A stretch of DNA of 64,000 bases from Selaginella moellendorffii (Eukaryota; Streptophyta; Lycopodiopsida; Selaginellales; Selaginellaceae). A program made the translations under genes and the position numbers. The notes beneath the pieces are model-generated. The model ran no database searches, was not told the DNA's origin, and saw nothing but the letters and a program-made list of their open reading frames with translations. Shown here in pieces: positions 22,301 through 30,848 of the stretch (positions are counted from its first letter, which is position 1; every line of letters begins with the position of its first letter). The DNA lies in assembly GCF_000143415.4 (NCBI RefSeq), contig NW_003314314.1:617443-681442 (forward strand), in the 5' to 3' direction.

Positions 22301-23914
22301 AAGCACGATGGTTTGCTCTGGCCGACTCAAATCGATAAATATGTCGACTTCTCGGCTCTCCTCTTCACGGGATTCTTGAGATTTGCTTATTTCTTTCGAC
22401 CACGGAAACTCTAGCGGCAGACAAGTGCCGAATCCTCGGCTGGCAACTGGCTCCTCGGACGATTGCTGCAATCGAAAGCTCCCTAAAGAACAAAAACAAA
22501 GAATGTAAACTCACTCGAGCGAAAAAATGGAGCCAACCTGTTCCATCCCAGTGAAAATCCGGAAGCAAGTACGGTAGACAACTAAACTGACGAGCTCGAT
22601 CGCGTACTCCGAGCAGTGGCTCGTGCAAACCATCGCGAACTGCAAAAGCTCTCGCTAGAAATACAGGAGAAACTGAAAGAAAAGTCTTACCTTTACGAAA
22701 GAAAATGGAGAAGCAAGCTAAACATCCCCATGCCTCGGACTCCTCCTCCTCGTGTTCTTGGTCTCCAAGAGCAACACCTCGTGGAGTTTCGGTCGATGGT
22801 GGCGGGGGAAGCGTCACACTCTCGGCCTCTTCGAGTTTCTGAGCCTTGGCTTGATCCGCGGATAGACTCACACAGCCAGTCGACGTCCTCTTTCGTTTCT
22901 TGAGAATCACCCGCCTCGTGATGCATGATCCACAGTTTGGACAGAGCAAGTGATGGCTGGTTTGCTCCTTGAGGATTCTCTCCAGATCATACTCAAGCTC
23001 GGGCTTTTTTTCGCTGGTAGAATCGAGTGCTTCTTTCAGCTTCTCCCGCAGCAGATCACCGTCGTGAACCGGATGACCGTGAAGAACTGGAAGAACTTCC
23101 AAAACCTCGTTCACAGCTGACCCAAGTTCTTCATGCGAAATGGTCGGATCCAAGACCTGTCCATTGCTGGGCTCGACTTTCTCCTCTTGGATCTCTCCTT
23201 CAAGATTTTCTTCGACTTTCTCAAGTCCCCCGCGACCATTGCTCATCGTCTCCGCCTTGATTCCAGTGTGTTCTTCTTCCTGATCCCGCGGAGAGCTCTC
23301 GGACACCTCCAAATCCTTCTTCTCACTCGTCACTTCACTCCCTTGTTCTTGATCTTCCTCGGAGCCCAGCCATGCATGCACGCTCTGGAAGCTCCCGCAA
23401 TGCTTTCGGTGCTCTCGTCTCATCTTGGCGCTGGGACGAGGATTCGGGTAAATCCAGCCACAGTGCTTGCACGTAGAGATCCCTGTTCCAAGCGAGGGAG
23501 AACAAAGACTTAGACAAGCTACATCCTCCATAGCCATGGCGAAGAGCTACCTAGAAAGAAGAGAAAAAACATCCATGTACCTTTCTCTCGATCGTGGAAC
23601 ACGCTGCTCTCCGACTTGGGTTTCTTCCTGCCCCTGATCTCTCGCACAATCCCAGCGCTCCCATTCGCATTCTCATCGGATCGCTCCGACGACGATGAAG
23701 TCGAGCTGTTTTCATCCTCGGCCAAGACTCCCTCGGACTGCTCCTTCTGTGCTCGCGCTTCTCGCCCGCCACCCTTGGACGAATTCCCAGACGACCCCCC
23801 CTCCTCCTCCTCCTCCTCCTCTTGCGATTTTCCATCGCCTCGATCCGAGCGATCCTCATCGTGGTGCTCGAGTTGACTTTTGGCGGCGCCTTCACCCGGA
23901 TGATTGATATCCAT
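19332..23914 (-). CDS. Membrane protein of ER body-like protein, VIT1/CCC1-type, with CLP exon repeats
   Basis: Multi-exon gene, about 16 exons with short introns. Start ATG at 23914 (MDINHPGEG). Exon 1 is acidic and Ser/Glu-rich (to about 23584). Exon 2 (about 23482-22690) begins with a Cys/His finger, CKHCGWIYPNPRPSAKMR followed by HRKHC, then a long acidic linker and CPNCGSCITRRVILKKRKR, a signature I associate with the plant MEB family. A run of small exons (about 22.66-20.87 kb) carries repeated CLP modules. The C-terminal membrane part has KSIVYGGLDVTLTSLAVVSS (about 20.03 kb), ALSLANLIAGLITLFHN (about 19.85 kb) and SFLIFGCLAPLTYGFSFR through the last helices, ending at 19332. Known: MEB1/MEB2 of Arabidopsis are ER-body membrane proteins related to VIT1/CCC1 iron/manganese transporters. 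Metal transport is inferred only. Exon borders are approximate. Confidence 0.82.
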
Positions 23915-24624
23915 GGCTCCAAAATACCATGGAATGGAAGAAATCCAGTGGATCAACTGACCTTCTCCTTCGCTCTGTGGCTAGGGGCGCTCTCGCGATT
24001 CTTATTTTGTGCTTCCAGCCAGCCAGCGCTAGCCAAGAAAATGCCAAGCTGCGAAACCCGGCCACCACTAAATACGTGCACGAGAGTCATGTGGGAGAGT
24101 TTACTCCAAGAAGCCTCCAAATGTGGCTATGGGAGATCGGATTATCATAGAAAGGAAAACCATGAAAGAAAAAAAGGAGAGAAGAGAGAGATGCTATGAA
24201 ATCTTAAGAATGAGATCGTCCGGAATTTTTCGCCCGCCAGACAAGAAGACTTTACGCGCGCGCCAGCCATTCTTGAAGAATCCATCCTTGTCACTATATT
24301 CGCGCTACATCCAACGGCCAGCGCTACTTCTCCAGGCCCAGCCGTCCGATCTAGGGCTAAGTCACCCTGTTAACCCTAACCCTAATATATTAGGCACAGC
24401 ATTCAGATTTTAAGTTAGTTTCGTTTTGTTGCTCCTCAAATTTACAGCGATTGATCAATTTCTCTGTTTGGGTTCTGTATGATGAAGCTATCATACCATA
24501 TCTGCAACATGGAAAGAAAAAGAGTTAAAAAAAACAAGATCATTTGGACAGCAAGAACAAACAGTCCAAAGAAAACAAAGATTGCAAGGAACTAAGAACA
24601 AGAAAAGCACAAAAAAAACAGGAC
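23915..24624. promoter_or_regulatory. Promoter-side region of ER-body-like gene; telo-box and GGCCCA element
   Basis: No gene. AACCCTAACCCTAA (24372-24385) is a double telo-box, and GGCCCA (about 24335) is a site II/TCP-type element. Together these are common in promoters of growth-related plant genes. They lie about 450 bases upstream of the minus-strand start at 23914 and downstream of the armadillo gene, so assignment to the former is inferred. Confidence 0.4.
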
Positions 24625-26355
24625 TTACCACTCTGATGATATGTCCAATCTCTTGAGGAAGCTCCTGAATTTGCCCCCTTCCAGCTTCTCCAGCAGCTTC
24701 TTGGCCCCTGGAACCTCGCCCTCCACCAATCTCCCCAAGTAGTAGCAAGCTCCACTCGCCATGATCTGCTTCCTGTTCTTGGAGTTCCCGGCCAGAGCAA
24801 TCAGTGCCGCCACAGCCCGCTCCGCCGCCAAGCTCGGCGACCCCGACGTATCCAGCAGCCGAACGATCCCCGAGATTCCCTTCTCCTCGCTCGCCACCAT
24901 CCTCCGGTTGCTCTCCAGCTCCACCAAGTTGGCCAGCGCGCTCACGGCGTGCTCTTGCGCGCTCGCCATCTTCGCGTCCAGCATCCTCACCAGCGGAGCG
25001 ATGCATCCGGCGTCACCGATAGCTCTCCGGCTCTCGGAGCACACCGCCATGGCTGCCACCGCCGCCGCGGCGCACTGCTGCACGCACGGCGATCCCTGCG
25101 TCAGGAATCCCACCAGCGGGTGCAAGAAACCGGCCTCCAGGATCGCTGGAACTGTGGCTGGCGACGACGCGATCCCGCGGAGGATTCCAATCCCTGCCTC
25201 CTGCGACGCCGGAGCCTCCGATCCATCGAGAAATCTCGCCAGCGGCTCCAGCACCCCTTCGCTCCACACCAGAGCACGCTTGAAGTTGTCGTCGTCCATG
25301 GCCGCCAAGTTCTGTAACGCCACCGCGGCGTGCTCGCGCGAGTGTGGAGTCCCGGAACTTAGCAAGTAGATGAGCACCTGGAGGGACTCCTCCTCCTCGG
25401 AGATCCTCCGCCGGATCTCCTCCACCGCGGAGAGGTTCCTCAAGACGCTGGCGGAGACAGCCTGCGCGACTGGAGTTCCACTCCGGCACAAATCCAGCAG
25501 CGGACTCACACCCCCGCAAGCCGCAACCGATCGAGCATTGTCTGGAACCAGCGTGAGACTCTGCAAGGCCCTGGCGGCTCTCTCGCTGGCCAGAGACCCT
25601 CTAGCCGGATCAAGCAGCCGGACGAGCGACTGCAAAGCTCCCTCGCTGACGATCTCGTGGACGCAGCTCTCCACGGTTGCCAGGCTCGCCACTGCCGCCG
25701 CGGCCTTCTCTCGCATCACAGGAGCTCGCCCGTCCAAGAGATGGACGAGCGCTGGAATGCTTCCCGGAGCCGCGGCTACCACCAAGACGTTCTTGTCATC
25801 CTCGGCCATGAACTCCACCAGCGAGTCGAGAGCTTTGATCCGCGACTCGGTGCTCCCCATCTGGAGCCTCGCCAGCAAGTCCTTGACGGTCCATTTCCTG
25901 CTCTCTTTGCTCACGCCCATCACCGAGAGGGTCATGAGCGGCGATGCCTGGCAAAGAACACCGGTCTCGATCATCAGCCTCGAGTCGTGGAGGTAGCCAT
26001 CCAGCCTGCTCGCCAGGGAATCCAGCCTACTCTGCATTTGGAGCTTCCCTCCGCCATAGCTGGGAAGCGCGCACTGCGACACGAGCTCCAAACCCTCGCC
26101 CAAGCTTGCCACGAGAGATTCCAGGAGCTCCAGGCAGAGTGTGTTCTTGGCGAAGAACGGCGCGCCGCCGAGCTCGGTCAAGAGATCTGGCAGCCGCTCC
26201 AATCTCGAGATTATCATCTTCCATCGCACAAGGAAGGCCTTGACGGACGAGGAAGCCGCGACGATCTGCGCTACCAGACTCTGTGCCTGCTCTAGCAATC
26301 CCTCCCCGCCGCCGCGATCAAGAACACCGTGTTCTTGCTCCCTGGCCGTTACCAT
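24625..26355 (-). CDS. Armadillo-repeat protein (576 aa, intronless)
   Basis: Single open frame from ATG at 26355 to the stop at 24625. Residues about 1-160 are a helical N-terminal region resembling the UND domain of plant U-box/ARM proteins (LLEQAQSLVAQIV, FLVRWKMIISRLERLPDLL). Residues about 165-560 hold roughly nine ARM repeats, with recurring patterns such as GSIPALVHLLDG, EKAAAAVASLA, GALQSLVRLLD, EHAAVALQNLAA, GCIAPLVRMLD and EHAVSALANLVE. There is no U-box, so it is not an E3 ligase by itself. The role is probably protein-protein scaffolding, with the partner unknown. Length and the lack of disruption suggest a functional gene. Two ABRE-like sites lie upstream. Confidence 0.9.
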   Translation of the reverse strand: MVTAREQEHGVLDRGGGEGLLEQAQSLVAQIVAASSSVKAFLVRWKMIISRLERLPDLLTELGGAPFFAKNTLCLELLESLVASLGEGLELVSQCALPSYGGGKLQMQSRLDSLASRLDGYLHDSRLMIETGVLCQASPLMTLSVMGVSKESRKWTVKDLLARLQMGSTESRIKALDSLVEFMAEDDKNVLVVAAAPGSIPALVHLLDGRAPVMREKAAAAVASLATVESCVHEIVSEGALQSLVRLLDPARGSLASERAARALQSLTLVPDNARSVAACGGVSPLLDLCRSGTPVAQAVSASVLRNLSAVEEIRRRISEEEESLQVLIYLLSSGTPHSREHAAVALQNLAAMDDDNFKRALVWSEGVLEPLARFLDGSEAPASQEAGIGILRGIASSPATVPAILEAGFLHPLVGFLTQGSPCVQQCAAAAVAAMAVCSESRRAIGDAGCIAPLVRMLDAKMASAQEHAVSALANLVELESNRRMVASEEKGISGIVRLLDTSGSPSLAAERAVAALIALAGNSKNRKQIMASGACYYLGRLVEGEVPGAKKLLEKLEGGKFRSFLKRLDISSEW

Positions 26356-27764
26356 TGCTCGCTCCAGCCTTCCTAGCCTAGATTTCGCGAGCTCCGCGAG
26401 ATTCCTGTGAGCGTCCTGGCATCGCCTAGACGATCTCTACAAAGAAGCGCCCTAGCAATGCTCTACCTGGCGCGTGGCGATCCCTGGCGCCCTCCATAGC
26501 CATCGATCGAGCTAAATGGGGCAATGGCGCTACCTCGGCGCTTCTCTAGGTAGGAAGAACACACAATATGTGCAGAGCGCCAGGTGGCAGGTGACGTGGC
26601 GTACGCGTCACTTCACTTCTTCCACATCAGCCGGCTAGACCACGTGTCTCCCTGTCATTGAGCGCACTCTATCATCATATCTTGGCTGACTCGCCGGTAA
26701 CGGACGGTGTGGCCGCCACTGCCGTACGACCCGGGGCAGGTATACCGGTCCAATATTATGTGACGTACAAGTAAGGATCCATGTCAATGGACGCGGCACG
26801 TGTCGCTTTCCAAGTGGCAGGCATTAGTATTGAGTGCTCTTTAAAGATCGAGCTTTGACTGTTATTGTTTCATCATGGCGTAAGTATGAAAGAGAAAGCA
26901 ATAAAAATTCAAATCAAGAATAACGGATCTCAATTCCAGCCCTAATTCTCGATGCCAGCGAATATTCTAATTCTCGATGCTCACGAATATCCCACGATTT
27001 AGAAAAGCGCGCAAAGCAAACATGGCCTTGCCCAGCTTTTTCCAGGCAAACTTCCATTCCATCCATGAGCAGGGCGCTTAAAGATCCAATCCAACTCCCA
27101 CAACACCACTTTGGAGCTCTCTACTTAGGTTCTACACAAGAATCTTTCCAAGAATTTTATAGAGATTTTTATACTTGGGGGGGCCATTCAATGACAATAG
27201 TGGGCTATATTATGTTTGTATGTAGGTCTTTGGAAATCTCTCTCGTGAAGTCAAGCTATGATATCACACAAGTTACGTAACACACATGATCAAACAAGTT
27301 GGTATCAAAATGACAATATTCCACAGACAAAAGGATAGATATTCTGTCTGTAGCTTTGAAAAGTAGGAATGTTTGTTTGTACACGCTGGCTCGCACCACG
27401 GGGAGCCTCCGTACGAATATGGCCACCCTCATTGCTATGGATGATCTTAGCCTTCTTTTTTTCTCGGTAGCCTTTCGAGAAAAAATTGACAATGGAACAA
27501 CTCGAGAACAAAACTCGAGCCACTGCTTTGTCCACTTTCATATACTTGTGATGCGAGCCAGCGCTTAAGCTTAGCTCAAAGAATTCCTTTCGAGTTGACT
27601 CCAAACGAATGCCTGTTGAGTGGATCCATCCACGCAACGTCAGCTGGATCCAGGAAAAAGAAAAAGGAGCATTCGCTTTGGAGTTATCAGCCGCTTGATA
27701 GCGATCGATTTGATCGTCGAAGAACTCGCTGGAAAAGTTTTGTAGCTCTGGAATTAATGGAACT
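26356..27764. promoter_or_regulatory. Upstream region of ARM gene with paired CACGTGTC sites
   Basis: No gene recognised. CACGTGTC occurs at 26641-26648 and 26797-26804, and a TGACGTGG element lies at about 26592. G-box/ABRE elements (ACGTGTC) bind bZIP factors in ABA and stress responses. They lie about 290-450 bases before the ARM gene start. From 27000 to 27764 the sequence is the 3' side of the PP2C gene, without features. Confidence 0.45.
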
Positions 27765-28847
27765 TCATCTCTTCGATCGACGCTCCGGGGTTCTCGACCT
27801 CCGACGATCGTAGCCACGTCTTCTTTGATCATAATCGGGGTACCAGCGGTGATCTCTTCCTCTTTTCCTGCCATAATCCCGGTTATCCTTCCTTCGACGA
27901 TCGTCACCACGGTAATTCTCCCTGATTCGATCATAGCCATCGCCATTCTTGCTTCTAAGATCACTGCCAAGATCATGATCACTGTCCCTTCTCGTAGCAT
28001 CTCTCTTTTTCCTCTCGTCCTCCTTGAGAAACTCCACGATCACCATCGTCTTGTTATCATTGGACTGTGCTCTTGCAACGATCTCCTTCAGTGCCTCAAA
28101 GTTTTTCTCCTTGAGCGCCTTGCTGATCTCTTCCCGGCACGATTCCACATACTTCCTCTCCAGGCCATCCGACGCAAGAACCAAAAACTCGCAGCCATCA
28201 CAAATCTCCTGCTCCAAGATCTCCGGATCAGCGACCACTGCCTGTTCTTCCCGGCTCTTCTTTGGATTGTCCTTGAACTCAAAGTCGCCGATCGCGCGTG
28301 TCACTGCCAGAGTGCTCAGAGATCCATCCTTGCTCACCACCCCGTCATGGACGACGCACTTGGATTTGCGAGCTCGATCGGCTTCGTCCAAGTTGCTTGG
28401 GACGTGATCCTTGGTCAGGTGGATCATCTGCTTGTTCTTGACGAGGCTGCAGTAGGAATCACCAGCGTGAGCCACGAAAAATCTGCCCTCTTTCACAAGA
28501 GCCACCACCGCCGTCGTTCCAGACACCGTCGATCCATGCCCGGCGAATCCCTCGTCAGTGCTCAAGAACACGCTGTGCAAGCTCTCGCGAAACTCACCCT
28601 TTTCGAAGCTCTCGTCGCGCACCAGGAGCTTGAAGAGATTGCTGGAGCAATACCTCGCGGCATCATCCCCACCGTGGCCATCGAAAACCCCAACCAGCGA
28701 AACGCCCGATGGCAGGCCTGTCGCGATGGCGCAGCCATCCTCCATCTCGCGCCGGCGCCCCTGATCCGTCACGGCATAGATTCGCACAAGCCGATCCTGC
28801 GCCTTGTGGAGTCCTCGCGACTGTCCACCAAAGCTATCGTACGCCAT
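27765..28847 (-). CDS. PP2C-type protein phosphatase with Arg/Asp-rich C-terminal tail
   Basis: Single frame of 360 codons, ATG at 28847. PP2C motifs in order: REMEDGCAIATG (residues about 34-45), VGVFDGHGGDDAARY (52-66), GSTVSGTTAVVALV (105-118), FFVAHAGDSYCSLV (122-135), LAVTRAIGDFEFKD (179-192), FLVLASDGLERKYVE (219-233) and a final NDNKTMVIVEF (about 262-272). The metal-binding Asp residues of MED, DGHGG, DG and DN are present. The usual DGLWD is DGLERKYV, so the Trp-Asp pair is replaced. Residues about 275-360 are an unusual basic/acidic low-complexity tail (RRKDNRDYGRKRGRD, RRSRTPERRSKR) like RS/RD domains, suggesting nuclear or RNA-processing association (inference). The ATG lies 113 bases after the Fic gene stop on the same strand. 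Confidence 0.92.
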   Translation of the reverse strand: MAYDSFGGQSRGLHKAQDRLVRIYAVTDQGRRREMEDGCAIATGLPSGVSLVGVFDGHGGDDAARYCSSNLFKLLVRDESFEKGEFRESLHSVFLSTDEGFAGHGSTVSGTTAVVALVKEGRFFVAHAGDSYCSLVKNKQMIHLTKDHVPSNLDEADRARKSKCVVHDGVVSKDGSLSTLAVTRAIGDFEFKDNPKKSREEQAVVADPEILEQEICDGCEFLVLASDGLERKYVESCREEISKALKEKNFEALKEIVARAQSNDNKTMVIVEFLKEDERKKRDATRRDSDHDLGSDLRSKNGDGYDRIRENYRGDDRRRKDNRDYGRKRGRDHRWYPDYDQRRRGYDRRRSRTPERRSKR

Positions 28848-28959
28848 TTCTATTAATGAAGAACCCTAAAAACCACAAGGCCAAATTTATAAGGCAAAGC
28901 CTTTTCGTTTACTAGAATATCCACCGATTTAATCTATACAAGCTCGGTAACATCGACAT

Positions 28960-30707
28960 CTATACAAGCTCGGTAATATCGTCGTCCACGTCCATAGAAA
29001 CTACAGACTCGCACCATTGATCAACGAGGACGTGATCCTGGAAAACTCTCACTCGTTTTGCTGCAACATTTGGAACTGCGTCGAAATCTAGCCTGAAAAA
29101 CCAAAAAGAGAAGTGTAAGCAAAAAGCGAGAACAGGGAAACGAAAAAACTTACAATCTGGAGACCTTGTCTCTCGAGATCAGGAGCTTCTGCTGCTGCTG
29201 CTGAGACCATGCAATGGCAATAGCTTCCTGAAGCGAATGAGTAACTTCTGCTACAGAATCCCCCACTGCCGAATCGAGGAGCAAAGTCGACCAGACTGGT
29301 ACCACCGATCTCAGTAGGATGTCGAGGCACAGCTTTGCTACCTGGCGATTTTTCACCTGGAATGGTCTCTGTTTCTTAAAATCCACATAGAACATGGCAG
29401 CAGCCTCGATGAATTTGCTCACTTTCCCTCCTGTCCGCTCGAGCTCAACGTTGAAACCGCCCACGAGCTCCAGTGCTGATGCAACTTCGCGCAAACTGAG
29501 CCTGCTAGCAGAAGAGTGTGGAACTTCACAAGGTCTTGGAGACTCAGGTAGACCGGAACCAAAACTTTCCTCCCGACACTGAGTTTGTAAGCACGAAGGT
29601 ACTGTAGCTTCTCACTGTAAACGGCCGCTTGATGGTTGTCGATTAAGGAGGGAACCATGGCCCTGTCAAATAGATACAGTCGATTAGACAAAGATATCAC
29701 AAACAGCAAGCGCTTACTGCTTTAATCCGACAGCTGCTCTTCTTCCAAGAAGAATTCCTGTCCGCAGCGTATCAATCAAGAGCGAGGGATCCGGTCCATG
29801 GAAGCAGCAAAAAACTGTGTAGCGATCGATACCTTCTCCATTTTCCGAGCTCCAAAAGAAGCTTGGCAGCAGAGAAACCCGTCGCAAGAGGAAGTATAAG
29901 CATAGCCGACTCAAGCGACCATTCCCATCCAGGAAAGGATGGATCTTCTCCATACCGTGTACAAACGTGCCTGCTGCCGAGATTATTGCTTCGTCAACTC
30001 CACGGGAAGCCTCGATGCGTTGCTTCAGCTCTGAAAGTATCACGTCCAACCTCTCCTCCAGCCGAAGGCATGGCATTCGCTTCTCAGGACCATCTTCGAA
30101 GCTCACGAACACATCTTTTGTTCTCCACTTCCCTCCGCCAGGGATAAGCATCTTGTGCCACTCCTGCAACAGTTGAATCGATAGAAACTCCCTGCCAAGA
30201 AAAGTGAGCAAAGATCTACAAAGCTTGCATCTTTGTTATCTTACTCCTTGACAGCCGCTCCCATGCATAGCTTCAAAGCGTTGTAGAATGCGCGTAGCTC
30301 CTTGTACTGCTCCGTCTTGAAACTCAAGTCGCCATAGATTGCTCCCACTGTTTGCTCGAACGAAAACGCTAAAATGTCGCAAAACCGGTTAGATCTCACT
30401 GTTGCGGAAACTGAATTGCGGCCTCTTTGTCTCAATAGCCCTGGAAAGAATAAAAAAGACACTTCAGAGAATTGGAAATTCTTGGCGATCGACGCACCTG
30501 AAAACGCTGCCAGTTGTTCCGAGTAGAACTCCCTACTGCACAAGAAATCCTAGCCGACGCTCCCGCCAATCCTGTCATGGGTCGATCGATCGGAGAATGT
30601 AGATAGTGAAAGCTCACCTTGACGAAGAAGCCGCATCAAGCCCTACCTTCGGCAAAGCCGTGGTGAACGAATAGCGCCGTCACGCGAAAAAACGCTTCCT
30701 CCTCCAT
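28960..30707 (-). CDS. Fic/DOC-domain protein (putative AMP-transferase)
   Basis: Spliced minus-strand gene. The diagnostic exon (30195-29727) contains LLQEWHKMLIPGGGKWR, then AAGTFVHGMEKIHPFLDGNG continuing RLSRLCLYFLLRR. This matches the Fic motif HxFx(D/E)GNGRxxR completely, with catalytic His, the acidic metal ligand and both Arg. The upstream exon (about 30515 or 30371 to 30244) supplies the Fic-core helix FEQTVGAIYGDL, joined by an intron of about 50 bases. The usual inhibitory [S/T]xxxE[G/N] is not evident. Downstream exons (to 28960) add a helical region, REVASALELVGGFNVELER and onward, with a C-terminus ending DDDITELV. The first exon (ATG at 30707, MEEEAFFRV) and the intron near 29.5-29.6 kb are uncertain. 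Known: Fic proteins transfer AMP or other nucleotide groups to Ser/Thr/Tyr. The target is unknown. Confidence 0.8.
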
Positions 30708-30848
30708 CGCTCCAACCCTAGCAATACGCTTCTCTAGCATGAAGTAACTCGCGCGGGCTTCACTAGCAGCCGTTGGATAACCCAAGCTGGAGCAATCTTT
30801 ATCGTTAATACGTTTCTGCAGAATAAAACCGTTGGATCGATTTAGTTG

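Noticed and set aside
24761-25996. Long + strand frames opposite the ARM gene
   Set aside because: Antisense shadows of GC-rich coding sequence; the minus strand has clear ARM repeats.
29419-29709. Alternative ending of the Fic protein in this frame
   Set aside because: Possible, but the well-formed helical sequence in the other frame (29494-29150) and its splice to a final exon ending DDDITELV fit better; an intron using CA-GTACCT was preferred. Left as uncertain in the annotation.
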